Part shown: positions 23,901 to 36,000 of the stretch, piece after piece
How the letters are laid out: each line of letters starts with the position of its first letter
Position numbering within the stretch: the stretch's first letter is position 1
Assembly (NCBI GenBank): GCA_000310025.1
Contig: FN649738.1
Coordinates: 3,032 to 67,031 of the forward strand
DNA from: Ectocarpus siliculosus
Lineage: Eukaryota; Sar; Phaeophyceae; Ectocarpales; Ectocarpaceae
DNA length: 64,000 nt
Reading direction: 5' to 3'
Translations under genes and position numbers: made by a program
The notes under the pieces: generated by a model
Databases searched by the model: none
The model's input: only the letters and a program-made list of their open reading frames with translations
What the model was told of the DNA's origin: nothing

Positions 23901-25750
23901 CCTGGTGATCCATGGGTTGGAAGAAGCACGCCGCCGTACCGCCGTACCGTACCACGTCCAAGACGTACCGGACACGATTCATGAAGAGCCAGACAGACCG
24001 ACATGGGAGGTGGGGGCGGGCGGCGAATCAAGTGCCACCATGAGTGACCGTAGACCTACTGCTCAACGCCGTTTGCATGCATCCATGGACAGACGGTGGA
24101 GGTGGATCCTCGCGTCCCCTGTGCGCAATCCCAACGCCCGGGGTTACGCTAGGGTGCTGAGACCCCAAGCACTACGAAAAAAAGCACCCTTGATGGAACC
24201 AATACGCCAAGATGAGCCAGCACTACAATACGCCGAGCTGATCGGCATACGCTGCAATATTACACGGCAGCCTGTTTGCGCCCCCCCATTCCATCCCACC
24301 AATCACTCAAGCTACGTCCGAAGACCCTTGACCAACGCATTTCTGTGTCTCAGAAGAGTCCTGGACACAAGTTTGACAACCAACCAACCGCCCCGGGGGG
24401 GGCGTCGCTCACTCGTTCGGGATGGTGAACTTGTAGTAGATCGGGATGGCCAGTGACAGTACACCGATGGACAGGCTCACGGAGATTAGGAGCTTCTCCT
24501 GCAGAAAAATAAAAAACAGCACAAACCAAGCAGGAAACACCGAGGGCCATCAGACCAGCCCACAACCACAAGGAAAAAGGAGCGCGTGCGACAAAGGGCT
24601 TACTACAAGACGATCGAACGTATTATTGCTTCAACACACGGCGTGCTCCAGATGCATGATGCTTTGTATGCATACGTCCACCTAAAACGCTCTTGAACAC
24701 CGAACCCGTCCCGAACACCGATGACCTCGGCTACCGCAGCTGGACAGCTTCAGGCACACGTCGTAGTTGTTGTGCCTTGACACACATCCCGCCTCCACCT
24801 GATGTACCAGGTAAGAACCACCAAGTTCAACGCAAGCCTAAAAAGGAGGTTCGCCTCACGCCCGACCAGAACAAACACGCGTAACTCCCTCCCTCTCTCG
24901 TCTCTCTCTCACCGACATGAGCTTTGGCATAGATCTCCTGAGCTTGGGATGGAACCCGACGGCAAGCCGGATGACTCTGCTGATGTAGCAGCTCGCGATA
25001 GAGAACGTCACAAAGAACACAAGCTTGAACAAAGACGAGAGAGCAAGAGGCAGGCGTGGGGGGGGTGTAGGAGGGAATAGTGTGGCTCTTAGGCAAGCTG
25101 GGAAGCGCCAGAAACCACCCCAAAGAGGAAAAGGGGGAGGGGTCGACCACCCTATACAGCTGCAGCTCTTATCGCCAAAGGTTCTATCATTGGCAACCCA
25201 GCCCCTGGGTCGTGAGCATGCCTCAATTACGGCAAAACAACACAACAACAGCGCTTATCTCACCAGATTGTTTGTGAAGTAGTTAGCCGGCGTCCCGAAA
25301 AGGACAATAGCGTGGAGATCCACCGTAATTCCCTCATACAAGAGCAGCAGCAGTCCAAGGGTCGTAACGAGGTAGACAGATCTGGGCAACCGGCGGTAGA
25401 AGGGCGAGTCAGGTATTGTGTTTGGCTCTTGCCAGTCTGTCTTCATCCTTAATAAGATAATAATAAGCTCTGACTTGTCCTGCTGGATGTTTGGGGTCGC
25501 TACATACATGTCCGGGCGACAACGATAGGGGACGACCACAACAACTGCAACTGACTGCTCCTGCTGCTGTGCAAAGACACACTTCATCTTCATCTTTCAC
25601 ATCACACCACCGCTGCAACCAACATGATAAGAACCCTCTCTCACCTTGCCCTGATCTCGAAGACATGACGCGCTCGGAAGAAAAGCACCAGACAGTAAGC
25701 CCCGAAGGTCATGTAGGCTATGCCGAACAGCAGCTTGAACCATGAGAACC
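18781..25750 (-). CDS. Seven-transmembrane receptor-like protein with C-terminal RGS domain
   Basis: A predicted G-protein regulator: membrane helices followed by an RGS domain, which in known families accelerates GTP hydrolysis on G-alpha. Exons: 25645-25750, 25264-25447, 24913-25023, 24413-24498, 23815-23901, 23090-23160, 22253-22358, 20992-21165, 20134-20250, 19255-19332 and 18781-18931. All junctions are GT-AG and phases join without a stop, giving 422 aa from the first helix to TAA at 18781. Helices include LLFGIAYMTFGAYCLVLFF, YLVTTLGLLLLLYEGITV, VFFVTFSIASCYISRVIRL, KLLISVSLSIGVLSLAIPI, WLCTLVLQITQICLLPVVW and ELMVIIVLGLIQSVFVKLF. The RGS part runs from SMAEAFRMFANRALCQESVW through GVFDRAYSQIRFMIESNIVH to KFLETDEFRKAA. 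The architecture resembles plant RGS1. The N-terminal exon before 25750 is not resolved; reading through to an ATG at 25931 is an alternative. Confidence 0.85.
20070..20109 (+). repeat. (CAG)n microsatellite in 7TM-RGS intron
   Basis: About 13 CAG units, 25 bases from the donor of the exon at 20134-20250 (gene sense: CTG repeats just inside the intron). Confidence 0.95.
20924..20963 (+). repeat. (CAG)n microsatellite in the same 7TM-RGS intron
   Basis: About 13 CAG units, 29 bases inside the intron from the exon ending at 20992. The one intron between exons 20992-21165 and 20134-20250 therefore carries a CTG run (gene sense) near each end. Confidence 0.95.
23226..23421 (+). repeat. Purine minisatellite of alternating (GGGA)n and (GA)n blocks
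   Basis: About 200 bases of pure purine on the plus strand, made of four or five blocks in which a GAGAGA run is followed by GGGA units. It lies in the 7TM-RGS intron upstream of the exon at 23090-23160, so the gene strand has a long uninterrupted polypyrimidine tract about 70 bases before the acceptor. Ser-Leu-Pro open frames over it are artefacts. Confidence 0.95.
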
Positions 25751-26968
25751 CTGTTAGGCCCACGGCAGACGTCAAACAAATCAAGGGACGGGCGTTGATA
25801 CATGTCAAGCAGAATGTACACGTGAGAGGGGGATGCGCGACTCCCCACGGGGGCAGCGTCAAAGAGCAGCAAAGAGAAACCGACGAAGGGGTGTGGTTCG
25901 GTTCCCGCATAGATCCCAGAACTCCATGCACCGAAAGCGTGCCTGGATGAGACAGATGTGCTATATATTTAAGTGCAGCTATCGGAAAGATAGAGTAGTT
26001 TTACCACAAGGAGCAAAAAATGTGGTTGGATATCTGCGTCGTGATAGGTCAAGACTTCAACCGCGTCACTGGAGAAGTGCATGGATCATCGATGAACACT
26101 CCCCGTAAACTGACGTCTGCATTCCGCATGAGCCGGCCCAACGAGCGTACACGGTGGGCCGTACTATAGTCCTTGACAATATGGCATTTTCGATGGAGGG
26201 TGGAGAGGAAAACGTTTGACGTAGCGCGTTGCCGCTTCACCAAGTCGCAGATTGTAAACGTTAGGAAAAGATATCGCAGAACTGCCCGGGCAGGCGTTGC
26301 GCATGCATACCGGCAGGCACGATGAGGAAGGGGGGCGATACACCAGCAGTACACGTCTCTGTATTGTCCTGTTCGTTGGTATGATACATGTAACACATCA
26401 CGATTGCATCCCCGGTCTAACGGGACGTTGGCCGCCAACACCGACACTGCTGCCTTGTATACTATTTATTAGTACAGTAGCATAGGGGAGACGACGAATG
26501 CCGCAATAGTTGGAATTTCAAGCCCAAAGACCAAAAAACAGCAACGATTGCAGCTAGAGCATGCTTTGCTTGCCTGCTCACTTCTAGACACCAACAACCA
26601 CAGTGGTTCACAACAGAGGCACAGGATGCGCGAACTAGTTGCGAAACAGAGTAGGTTTACTCCCACATGATCCCCATCCCACCCAAATGCCGACCCTCAT
26701 CATATGATACCCTTGAGATCCTTGCGCGGCGACTTTTTTATTATTCTTTTTTTTGCGACTATTTAATACATCCACCCATTAAGGAATAATAAAAACACAC
26801 ACAGAAAGACTACCCATTCGAGCCACGCATCTCAGAAACAATACAACCACGAAGTTCACTACTTCTTTAGGCATGGCTTGCGTCACCACCCGATTTTGAC
26901 GAGAGGAAAGCAAGGACTTTGACAAAAATCCAAATCGTCCAAGTTCAAGCATGCACACGCGACTCTAC

Positions 26969-28436
26969 CTTTCGCTGCAGAGGCATGAGAAGTGCAGGCG
27001 AAAAAATGCCCCGGTTCAATGAGGTGTACAAGCAGTCTTCGAATGCAGCAACGCTGAAATGGCGCCAAGTAAGTGCATTTTCGCAGCATCCAAGTGGTCT
27101 GCCAAAGAAAAGTCAAACGGCTCTACAAGTAGAACAAAGAAAAATTTGCCTCTTCTACGATACATACTCACGAGGTCTGGCACGGTATGCTAGAGTACGT
27201 ATTCCGCTTTACGTACTCAACTGCTGAGAAGACAACAACAACAACAACAACAACAACAACTCGTTTCGGGACCTTGGTGCAGGACGCACGTATTTTCAAA
27301 CCCGTGTGCCAAAAGCATTGCGTTGAAACCAAGGGCGGATGGATGCACTTGTTGCTGTCGCACCTCATCCATTACCGAGCGCATATTTCGGAATCGGTGG
27401 GCCAGCAAGCACCTCCGGCAAGGGGTAAATACAAAAATACAAATGGGGGGAGAGAACGAATAAATGCTGCCCGGACACCACCACCTCTCCGAAAAAAAGA
27501 AAAAAAGGGCATTCATCGTGAAAACGGTGTGCATCACGCGCATCTGTCGTGCCTGCGACCCATTCTGCTCTTGCTGCACTGCACGCTGCACACCGCATCC
27601 GCAGCAACAACAATGGTGATGAGCAACGCGCGGGTGGGGCATTGCTGAAAAAAATACGTTGTTCCCTGAAGCATATTCACGGAGCTTCAATGCAGCAGCA
27701 AGTAACAAAAAGCCCCGGTTCGCTGTGATCGACCGACTGCGGCAGCAAAAGTGAGGGTATTCGTCATAACAGTAGCCACCACATACTTATCGTCCCCCGA
27801 TGGGAGCGCGAAGCGGAAAAAACGCAGCAGCAGAGGGAAGAGAAAGATCTGCCAAACCCTAGACTATGGTGCGCAGCCTGCGCTAGAGAGGGCAGCAGCA
27901 GCTTCGAAAGGCCGGCTCGTTCTCGATAACCCGGAGCCGGCAGTGTTCAACACACCTGTTCGCCAACACCCTTCTATGCTAGTTTAGATAGCAGCAGCAG
28001 GATTGTCCCATGTGTGAACGTAGACGCGTAGACGCGCGCGTGTTTTTCTTCAAAGAGAGGAGGAATTTTTCGGCGAACGCAGATTCCGAAACCAATCCGT
28101 GGGATGCTCTAGGGCCTGCAGTAGAGCAGGCGGAATCGTGCACGCATCTACCCCGAAACTAATGCTTGTGTGTGATTCAAAACGCAGAGATCGTGGGTAG
28201 CTGCTAGTAAACGCGCACAGCTTGCTTGCCTTCATCCGCGAACGCGGAAAGTGCATCTGGAGCGGGGGCTGGAGTAGTAGCGGAAGAGGATGATTCCATA
28301 GCCGCCAGCAGCGACGCCCAGCTGGCACACGTCACGAGGTCAAAACAGCACCGGCCACCCAGCACGTGGTGGACAACCAAAGCGGTCTTGCTCTGCTGCT
28401 TATCTCTCCCGCCCTGGTGTGCTGTTTGTACCGCCG
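26969..28436 (-). CDS. Possible PPR-like repeat protein exons (tentative)
   Basis: Three minus-strand blocks look coding. Block 28219-28436 contains KTALVVHHVLGGRCCFDLV and LLAAMESSSSATTPAPAPDA. Block about 27260-27400 contains MRSVMDEVRQQQVHPSALGF followed by NAMLLAHG. Block about 26969-27040 contains VAAFEDCLYTSLNRGIFSPA and ends at CGAAAG|GTAGAG. The middle block has the helix-turn-helix spacing and the 'V-P-S-x-x-x-F/Y-N-x-M/L' pattern of a pentatricopeptide repeat. PPR proteins bind organellar RNA. Frame continuity between the blocks is not shown, and the middle block runs into an (AAC)n repeat. It could be a pseudogene, or the upstream exons of the 7TM-RGS gene that follows on the same strand. 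Confidence 0.28.
27233..27261 (+). repeat. (CAA)n microsatellite
   Basis: About ten CAA units between the tentative PPR-like blocks. Confidence 0.9.
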
Positions 28437-28449
28437 CTTTGAGGATGAA

Positions 28450-30065
28450 CTTTGAATAAAGGGCAACCACACCGACCGCTTGCGGCAAATAATTTTTTGC
28501 CTGTTTCATCACAAATAACATTATCGCCACATGCGCGTGACGTCATGGTTGTTGTTGTTTCGGAGATTGTGCCACTTGACGGAGATCAAGGCTACTGCTG
28601 TAGCATGCATACCGGACGGCGGCGGCAGCGAACGTAGGTGTTGATTATTGTGTCGAGAGCGAGCGAGAGAGAGAGAGAGTCTGCGAGATCACCCTACAGC
28701 CCCTCATTCTCTTGCGCAATAAGCTTGCTGCCGGGCAGTAGAACTCCGGCTGGTGTCGTGGGCAACGCTCGCTGCCGATCTGTGTGGCAACAAGGGCTGC
28801 GCGAGCAGCGTCATCAGCAGCAGGAGGAGACCTTGGGAGACCTGGAATAGCCTGGAACGCCCCTCTTTGACCTCTCTGACCTGGCGAGAACGAGGCACCA
28901 GAACACGACTCCGCTTTCCTGGCTGCAGCATCCACCCTAGCCACCCCTCATAAACTCCGTGATAATCGACTAGCCGAAGGTGAGAAGCCTGTAGTATAGA
29001 TAGAGCCGGGCGGGGCCGTGTAGACTATATCAGGCAACACAACAACCTTCAACGTGGTGTGTGTGCGGAGAAAATACGGTGCTGCGGCTGGTGTGTGCCT
29101 GCCAAAACACAACAACCTCCAACGCCAACGCCAACAAACGTCGTGCAAGGGCTACAACATTCCCCCCTCTCTTTTGCGGATGTATTGCTGCAGCAGGGGG
29201 CTTGTTACGGGCGTCGTGGTCCAAGGCGCGCGCTATCAGACGCCGAGTTGCCCGTACACCCTTATGTACTTGAAACGCTCACTTGCAGGAGCAGAGACGT
29301 TGTGCCAAGGCAGGTGTTACAGCAGTAGTACAGCAGTGTTGTTTTTCTCGTGGCCCACAGTGTTGTTTTTCTCGTGGCCCAGGGCCCAGGATGGTAACGA
29401 ACGCCACGCTGCACTCACGCACACTGCAGCGAAGCACCAGCGAGAGCAGCACCAGCGACAACACATAAACCAAACGCGGGCTGGTGCATACGCAGCAGTA
29501 TCGAACCACCTGCTGCTGCAGATCGTTCTCTACTGCTGTATCTCTCCGGCGAAAGTTCCCACGGCTCTAAACAGCCGAGGTGCTCGGAAAAATATAGCTG
29601 TAGGTGGGAGGGGTGGGCCTTTTGACCTGATACGCTGGAAGTTGGATTGGAACGAGCTCGGCCGCAGCTGTGAGCAAGGGCGGCTACGTGTAACACGGGA
29701 GAATACATATTTCCCCGACCATTGGGCAGCCTTTCCTCCAGCGTCTACAGCAGTTCCTCTTTACTCACGCGTGGTCCTGGCCTATTTCTGAATTCCGGTA
29801 TATCACCGCATATGCGTACACATTTTTCGCGAGCAGCGGATCTATTTTCTGATCCTTTTGCTTCCCGTTTGCGCTTCTTTGGGCAGTTTGTCCAAGGGAG
29901 TTTTTGTTTTTTGTTTTTTGAAGAGTACGGAGGAGGAGGAGGAGGAGGAGGACGTACGGACTCCTGGCCTATTTATTGTAGTTAGTAAATCCCTCGAAGG
30001 CGACTGACGGCAAAGGATCTTCGGTTTGCGGACGCGACCTACTACCTAGAAATATATTCTAGCCC
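28450..30065. other. Intergenic region, no firm gene
   Basis: This is the upstream region of the plus-strand membrane-protein gene. It has five copies of TACAGCAGT or its complement (28594, 29318, 29329, 29532, 29746). A long plus-strand frame over 29054-29791 has no domain. A (GGA)n run is at about 29929-29951. Confidence 0.45.
29335..29389 (+). repeat. Two-copy 24-bp tandem repeat
   Basis: The unit GTGTTGTTTTTCTCGTGGCC plus a few bases occurs twice in direct succession. Confidence 0.85.
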
Positions 30066-31865
30066 ATGGTGAAGTTTTCGGAGGACAGTCCTTTCCTGCA
30101 GGACGACGGAGACGGGCAACCGAGTGCAATCTGCTCGCAGCACATCAGGAGCTTGGACCTGCTCAAGGCGATCGTTCAGGTTAGAGAGTTTTTTTTTTTT
30201 TTTCCAAGGCCGTTTTCTACATTTTGCTGGTCCCCGTCGTCGAGCTTGTCCGCTGGTTTCCCGTTCCATATTTTGCCTCTGCCGGAGTGTTCGGAACACC
30301 ACCTCTGCACCGTTTTTGTCCGACGAAATGGAGCTCCACGAATGCAGCTTTGTGTGTGCGTGTAGTGATAACTTAGGGTTTGTCCGCTCACTTCTAAGCC
30401 GTAGCTCGGTGACGCCAAGAATCTGAAGCCGGGTTCGGTACAACCAGAAACCAACTGACCCAACTGCGAGAGAGGTGGACTACAGCCTCAAACAATCTTC
30501 ATGGACCAACTATTCAAAACCCAAAGGCTACTCGGGCCAGTAGGGGAGAGAGTCTGCGACGGTTACGATCACCTGTCTGTTTAACTGCCCAAAGGGTGCG
30601 CCGTGTTCATGTCTCACGCGGTGGCCGACATTTTGGCTATAAGAGCAAAGTCTGCGCTGGCAGCGCCAAGCCTCCGCGGAAAGGCTTGCTTGTTGCGGAC
30701 ATGGGAAACATGTTGTTCGTGGGTGTGCTCGGACTCCACTGCTGCAACGAAAGTGGCCTTATTTGTATGCTTGCGGTGTGATCACCCGGGCTGTTCTCTG
30801 CGTGGCACTGCTGCGCGGCGCCTCACCCCCAGGTTGACACCATTCTCGCTGGATTTCTCGTGCTATCCGTGGTGGGCAAGAACCATGAGCAGATCACGAA
30901 AGACGAGGAGAAGGTTCAGGTCAGAACATTTGGGAGTATTTTGGCTCCATTTGTGCTTTGCTGAGGAGGCGCGGTTCCGTTTTTGCTAGGCCCATGTACA
31001 AGGGGCGGCGGTGGTTTCCTTGTTGAAACCGCGGAAAAACTGGGTCTGCGCAACCGTTGTTGCTGTTCCCGTTGCGTAGCACGCAACACGGGTACGCCGG
31101 TGGTTTACGACCGTTTCAACAACATCCGAAATCTAGAGCGACATGTAGTCCCGGGTGCCCGATGTTGAAGATGTAGCTCTTCGTCGTCACCTTCCGCCTC
31201 TTCTTTGAGAAGAAATGACAACACCAATGAGGATATGAGGAGAATAGTGTTTTAAAGGCAGTTCATTTGAAAGAAAAGGCCGCACCGGGCGGTCAATATA
31301 GGCAAACAGCACAACCTTTTGTACCCATATTCTGTGCACAAAGAGGGCGCTCTAGTGTCCGAATCGTGTCTTTCATGTCACCGTTACGCTGTCGAGAGAG
31401 GGGCGTGAAACCATTCGTCAAATGACGAACCATGCACCAACGAAAGAGTGCCCCCCGCCCCCTCACCTGTGTAACTCTCGGATCCCCCAGATGGTGCTGC
31501 AGGTTGTGACCGCATCGGTGTTCCTGGCGGCGATCGCGCACACCGTGGTGCTCATGGTCTGCACCGGTTGGAGGTATACCCTGGCCTGGTACGACCCCCT
31601 GTTTCCTGCGGGGTTCTCAGCCGTAGGCATGTTCCTGCTGTACCTGACGATCGCGGACGCAATCCTGATTCGGCTGCGACCCCAGGAAGACCTGCACACG
31701 GTGGGGTACTGGATGATCATCATCTTCGGCCTGATGTGCCCGATGGCCTTGGCGGGTCCTACTGCTACGCTGCAGATGATTCTGCACAAGTTTGAGAGGG
31801 ACAACGAGGCGGGCCTTGATGCGTTGGGTAGCTCGAGGCTGTCGGCAACCCGCCCCATTGCGTAG
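30066..31865 (+). CDS. Small multi-pass membrane protein, three exons, 191 aa
   Basis: I do not recognise the family. Exons are 30066-30179 (38 codons), 30833-30919 (29 codons) and 31491-31865 (124 codons plus TAG). All introns are phase 0 with GT-AG ends. The start ATG is preceded immediately by an in-frame TAG, which supports it as the true start. The first exon is acidic and soluble (MVKFSEDSPFLQDDGDGQPS). Hydrophobic segments follow: DTILAGFLVLSVVG (exon 2, weak), VVTASVFLAAIAHTVVLMV, PAGFSAVGMFLLYLTIADAI and GYWMIIIFGLMCPMALAG. A soluble C-terminal tail follows (LHKFERDNEAGLDALGSSRL). This gives three or four helices and no catalytic motif. A transporter subunit or scaffold is possible, but nothing decides it. 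Confidence 0.75.
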
Positions 31866-33021
31866 CGCGACAGATCACGCACGCGTCGCCTGGGCGCTTG
31901 TTCGATATGGCCAGGGCGTCGTCAAGTCATGCGCATGACACCTGGATCTTCACTTGATGGCATCCTTTAGAGGTGGGGCCAAGGGCACTGTGTCACCCGG
32001 CACGGTAGACACCACAGGATGGAAGGGGGGGAATGTTACAAGGCCAACGTCGCGCCGGTATCGAGCACAAAATGGGAGCCGATGACTGCCTCCGTCTTTC
32101 TGGAAAGGAATCTTCGCGGCACGGTCCCTGTGCCTGTTTGTCGTCATGTTCGGCATCGTCGTCGGTAACCCTGCTGGCGATTTGATTGTGCTTCGTTTTA
32201 CTGAGTACGAAAAAACTTGATGATTGCCGGCCTTTTGTTTGTCCTGCGACCACGTCGATCGTGGGTAGTGCACCACTGCGTGTGATTGCTGTGCATGCGT
32301 GTTTCATTTGTGGATTTATCACTGATCGCCGTCCTTTAACTTGTGACTGGGAGGGCACAAATCTCGAGTGTGATGCTGGAGTATTCGTTTGGTCTGCCCA
32401 CGCGCGCATTGCGCCGAAAACGTAGCCGTTCTCGTCGTCGCACCAATAGGGGTTTGACTCCAAGTCATCTGTACTTTATTTTTTCACGTGGCCACCATGG
32501 CCTATTTTGTTGCACATTGGTTTTTTTACGTCCAACTTTCGGCGGTTTGGTGAAAGTTAGCTTGCGGGGTGCGCTCGGTGAGGCATAGGGGACGCTGCAA
32601 ATGAACAACCAGTTCGCGCGGTGGTGGTCAGTGTTGTTTTTTCGTCCACCGGCCATGGTCGGAAGTGACACCGCTGTTGTGATTTATGCTTGCACACCTT
32701 GATTGTATGTAAATGCTTCATGTTGTTCACGATGATCTGATCCACGCTCGTGAATATTCTTGGTGTCAAATCTATTATTTGCCGTCTCACGTAGCCTGAA
32801 TTGGGGTGGATCTTGTTGCAAAAGCAAGAATTTCGATCGGTTTTCCAGAGGCAAGACGTCGTGAAGCCGATCGTTTCATGGTGTCATCCTTTTGAGACAT
32901 GGGTGCTTGTTCTTGAGGGAGTTCGTGTTTGGAAGGTTTGCGGTGTGGTGTATAGCATCAAACAACGCGACACACATAAACCACGTGTTTGGAATAGCAG
33001 GATCACCCTCTCGGCCACCGA
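31866..33021. other. Intergenic or 3'UTRs of two convergent genes
   Basis: The membrane-protein gene (plus) and the filamin/PC-esterase gene (minus) end towards each other here. I see no exon or RNA gene. Confidence 0.5.
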
Positions 33022-36000
33022 CTATAACCCGCACGTACGGCCAGGGTTCACAACTATGAAACTAGCGTGGTATTCATAGTATTGGTATTCATATTGGGCT
33101 CGATCGATCCTCTCGCGCTCGTGGGGGGCTCGGTATCGCTGGTTTCGTGACAAGAGAGCGGAATTTTCCAGACGCGGGATGTCTTGTTCGTTGAATGTAG
33201 GGGGCAGTCTTTGCCTGCGCCAAAATTGGTTGGGTAGCATTATCATCGTGGCCTCTCGATTGTCCGCTGGACCCCGGAGTGTATAGAAGAAGGTCGGAAT
33301 AGGGCCCAAGAAGAAGAGTGAGGCGGAGAAGATGCTTGCCTGAACGATCGTAGGCCGCCACCATCTGTCAATCTGCGGTTGGGCATAGGGAGTAACCTCT
33401 TTTTACTCAAACACAGCATGGGTGCTGATATGCATGAAACCCAATGCTCACGTTCTAGGCAACACAGAAGCAAGCGAGTGTCGTACTTCACCTACGTTCG
33501 AGACGACTGTCGGGGAGAGATACGAACATATCGCCAACGTCCCAATTGACCCGATCCCAGGAACGTCGGAGCACACCCTTCGACAACTGGACTACGCGTT
33601 TGGTTTGCATCTCCATTCCAACAAAACATTACAGTAATGTCGACCGGTTCTCTTTGGCCGGTTCGTGTTCCGTACGATGAGATGAAACGAGCACTCTGCA
33701 TACCACCACTTTTTTTCCCCACGTAATACGTCTATATAATCACGGCTGGTCAGTCTTGAGGCTACACTCTCGGACGTCGACGGGACCTGATTGAGTCGCT
33801 AATTGAGAGACAGGCGCCTGCTTCATGCACCAATCGGGGCACAGCTCTCCATTCCACACCTCGCCGACTTGTGCATCGCCACGCAGGGACTCGGCGGTCT
33901 CGCAAATAGGGTCGGGGATTGGTTTGACGTGGAACGGCATCAGATCTCGAGGGCAGTCCGAGCACACCTGACGCATCATCAATTCGGACGACACGAATGG
34001 AGAGGCAGAGATGCAGGCAGGCTTGTCAAAGTAGCGCTGAAGCTCGACGCTCATCAACCCATAGAGTTTTGCCTGTTTCGGGGAGAGTCCTTCATAATCG
34101 ATCGTCACGCACTACTGCTGTACCGTTTCATCACCTCTGGCGCCACTCAACGCCTTTCGGAAAACGTTTAAAGCACCAGCCGAGCTCACATTACTTAGCG
34201 TGCATGCAGTTCCAGCAATGTACACCCACCTGGAACGATTTCCCAACATCAGCCCTCTCTTGTTTATTCACGTCCGTTGATGCTGCAGCCTTCGCAAATA
34301 GTGCCGCCTTTGTTTCCACGGCCCGGCCGATCATGACCTGTGGTTAGGATTTACACAACAACGTACTGTAGGCTATCATAGAAAGAAGAAAGGAGGGTCC
34401 GTCGGCTTTGGCTTTGCCGTGCAGGGGGACTAAGGATAGTCCCAACTTGCCCTTTTTGGATCTCACCCTCCATTCCATCCACTTTCCCTTCGATCGTTTG
34501 CAAGCAACATTGTCAGTCCGGGTGAGCACTCGCCGTCGACTCACGTTAGCCAGCATCTCTGTCATCGTCGAATGAACCATGATGGACCCGTTGTGCGCTT
34601 CGGGGTTGGACGCTGCTGAGGAGATGTAGTGATAGTGAATATTTCCTCCGTAACGTCGAGTGCCTTGTTTCGATCCTTCGTTCTCGAAGAATTTCGCCTG
34701 GTACATCTGACCATACGGGCATTGGCCAGCATGCGGGGGGGAATAACGAAGCAGCCAAGGGGTACGCCGCCAAGGTTCCAGTGAGGTGACGCCACGACAG
34801 TTTCCATCGTATAGCTGCATATTGGCATGTGGCACGGGTGGCAGCGGTACGCGGCACGGCCAGAACCTCTCGTTGGGAAGGCTGAATGATGTGCACACAA
34901 GGCCTTTCGGTGTCAAAGGAGTTGCTCATGCTGTTGTACATTCGACGAGACTGCAATTTGGTGACGGATAGCAAACGTTTACGCACCAATTGATCGAGAT
35001 CGGAGCAATTCGATGCCAGGAGTACCTACTGAGTGCTCGTGTTTCGTGCGTGAGACGCCCGATCACCGTCACAGGAAAACCTTCACGCAGGAGACACCAA
35101 ATCTACCGAGGGCGTACATTGTAGTGCAGAACGGCCGATGGGGTGATTTGTCGCGCCTTGGAGGTTTGGCACAAAAACATGCGTGGTTCGGGGCTTCCGA
35201 CTGACAGTGATCAGCAGACATTTCACATGTTTGGTCGGCGTGGTGGGACCTCTCGAGACCATAACGGTCCCTTAGAGGAATTTCTCTAGGTCCTTACATT
35301 TTCACTCCCGAGATTTCAGAATGGGAGGTTTGGCCTGTGACCACAGAAGTTGTCCGTCTCAGTTGGACCACCAGTGCACGGATATTTGGAGGTTGTACAA
35401 TATGCAGACGTCGAAACGTTTTTTTTCGTGAAAGGCACTACGCCCCGGGCGTTGGTTAGTGCCTGGAAATGCACCCATGGACAGAGTGAAGGCCGGTCAA
35501 ATCCGCAAACTCACAGGGAATGCGCTCATGAACGATACGCGGGAGTCTCGGGCTTGATACCCGTCCATTTTCGAGAGTGCACTACCGTCGAATGGCGGCC
35601 GCCTGGAAGCCCGTCCGCCGGTGAACGCTATGCTGACGTCTTCGAGAGCGGCCATCGTTGGATTCCCTTCGTACCAGTATACGTCCTGAATGAGTGTTAA
35701 GACGCAGGTGGTGCAAAAGGGACGCTCAGAGCGATCACGAAAACAAACAATAAATCACGGGGAAAAGTTTGACGGCACGGTAGTTTACAGGTCTGAGAGA
35801 TGGAACTGGTCCGACTGTATGGCCAAGTCCCTCTCCATGCGTCTGCGGAACCATGAGAATGAATCTATCAGGCCTCCAGCGGGGAAGAATGAACCAGTTT
35901 TCCGCCCCAGAACGATTGCCAGGGAGGCGGGCTATTGCGTGGCCGATCGGACTACACACGCCAAGCTCGGAGGGCATAGTTGTCCAACCGCTTGTCGCAG

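Noticed and set aside
29054-29791. 245-codon plus-strand open frame
   Set aside because: It contains a 24-bp tandem repeat and several copies of the non-coding TACAGCAGT motif, and shows no domain or coherent hydrophobic pattern.
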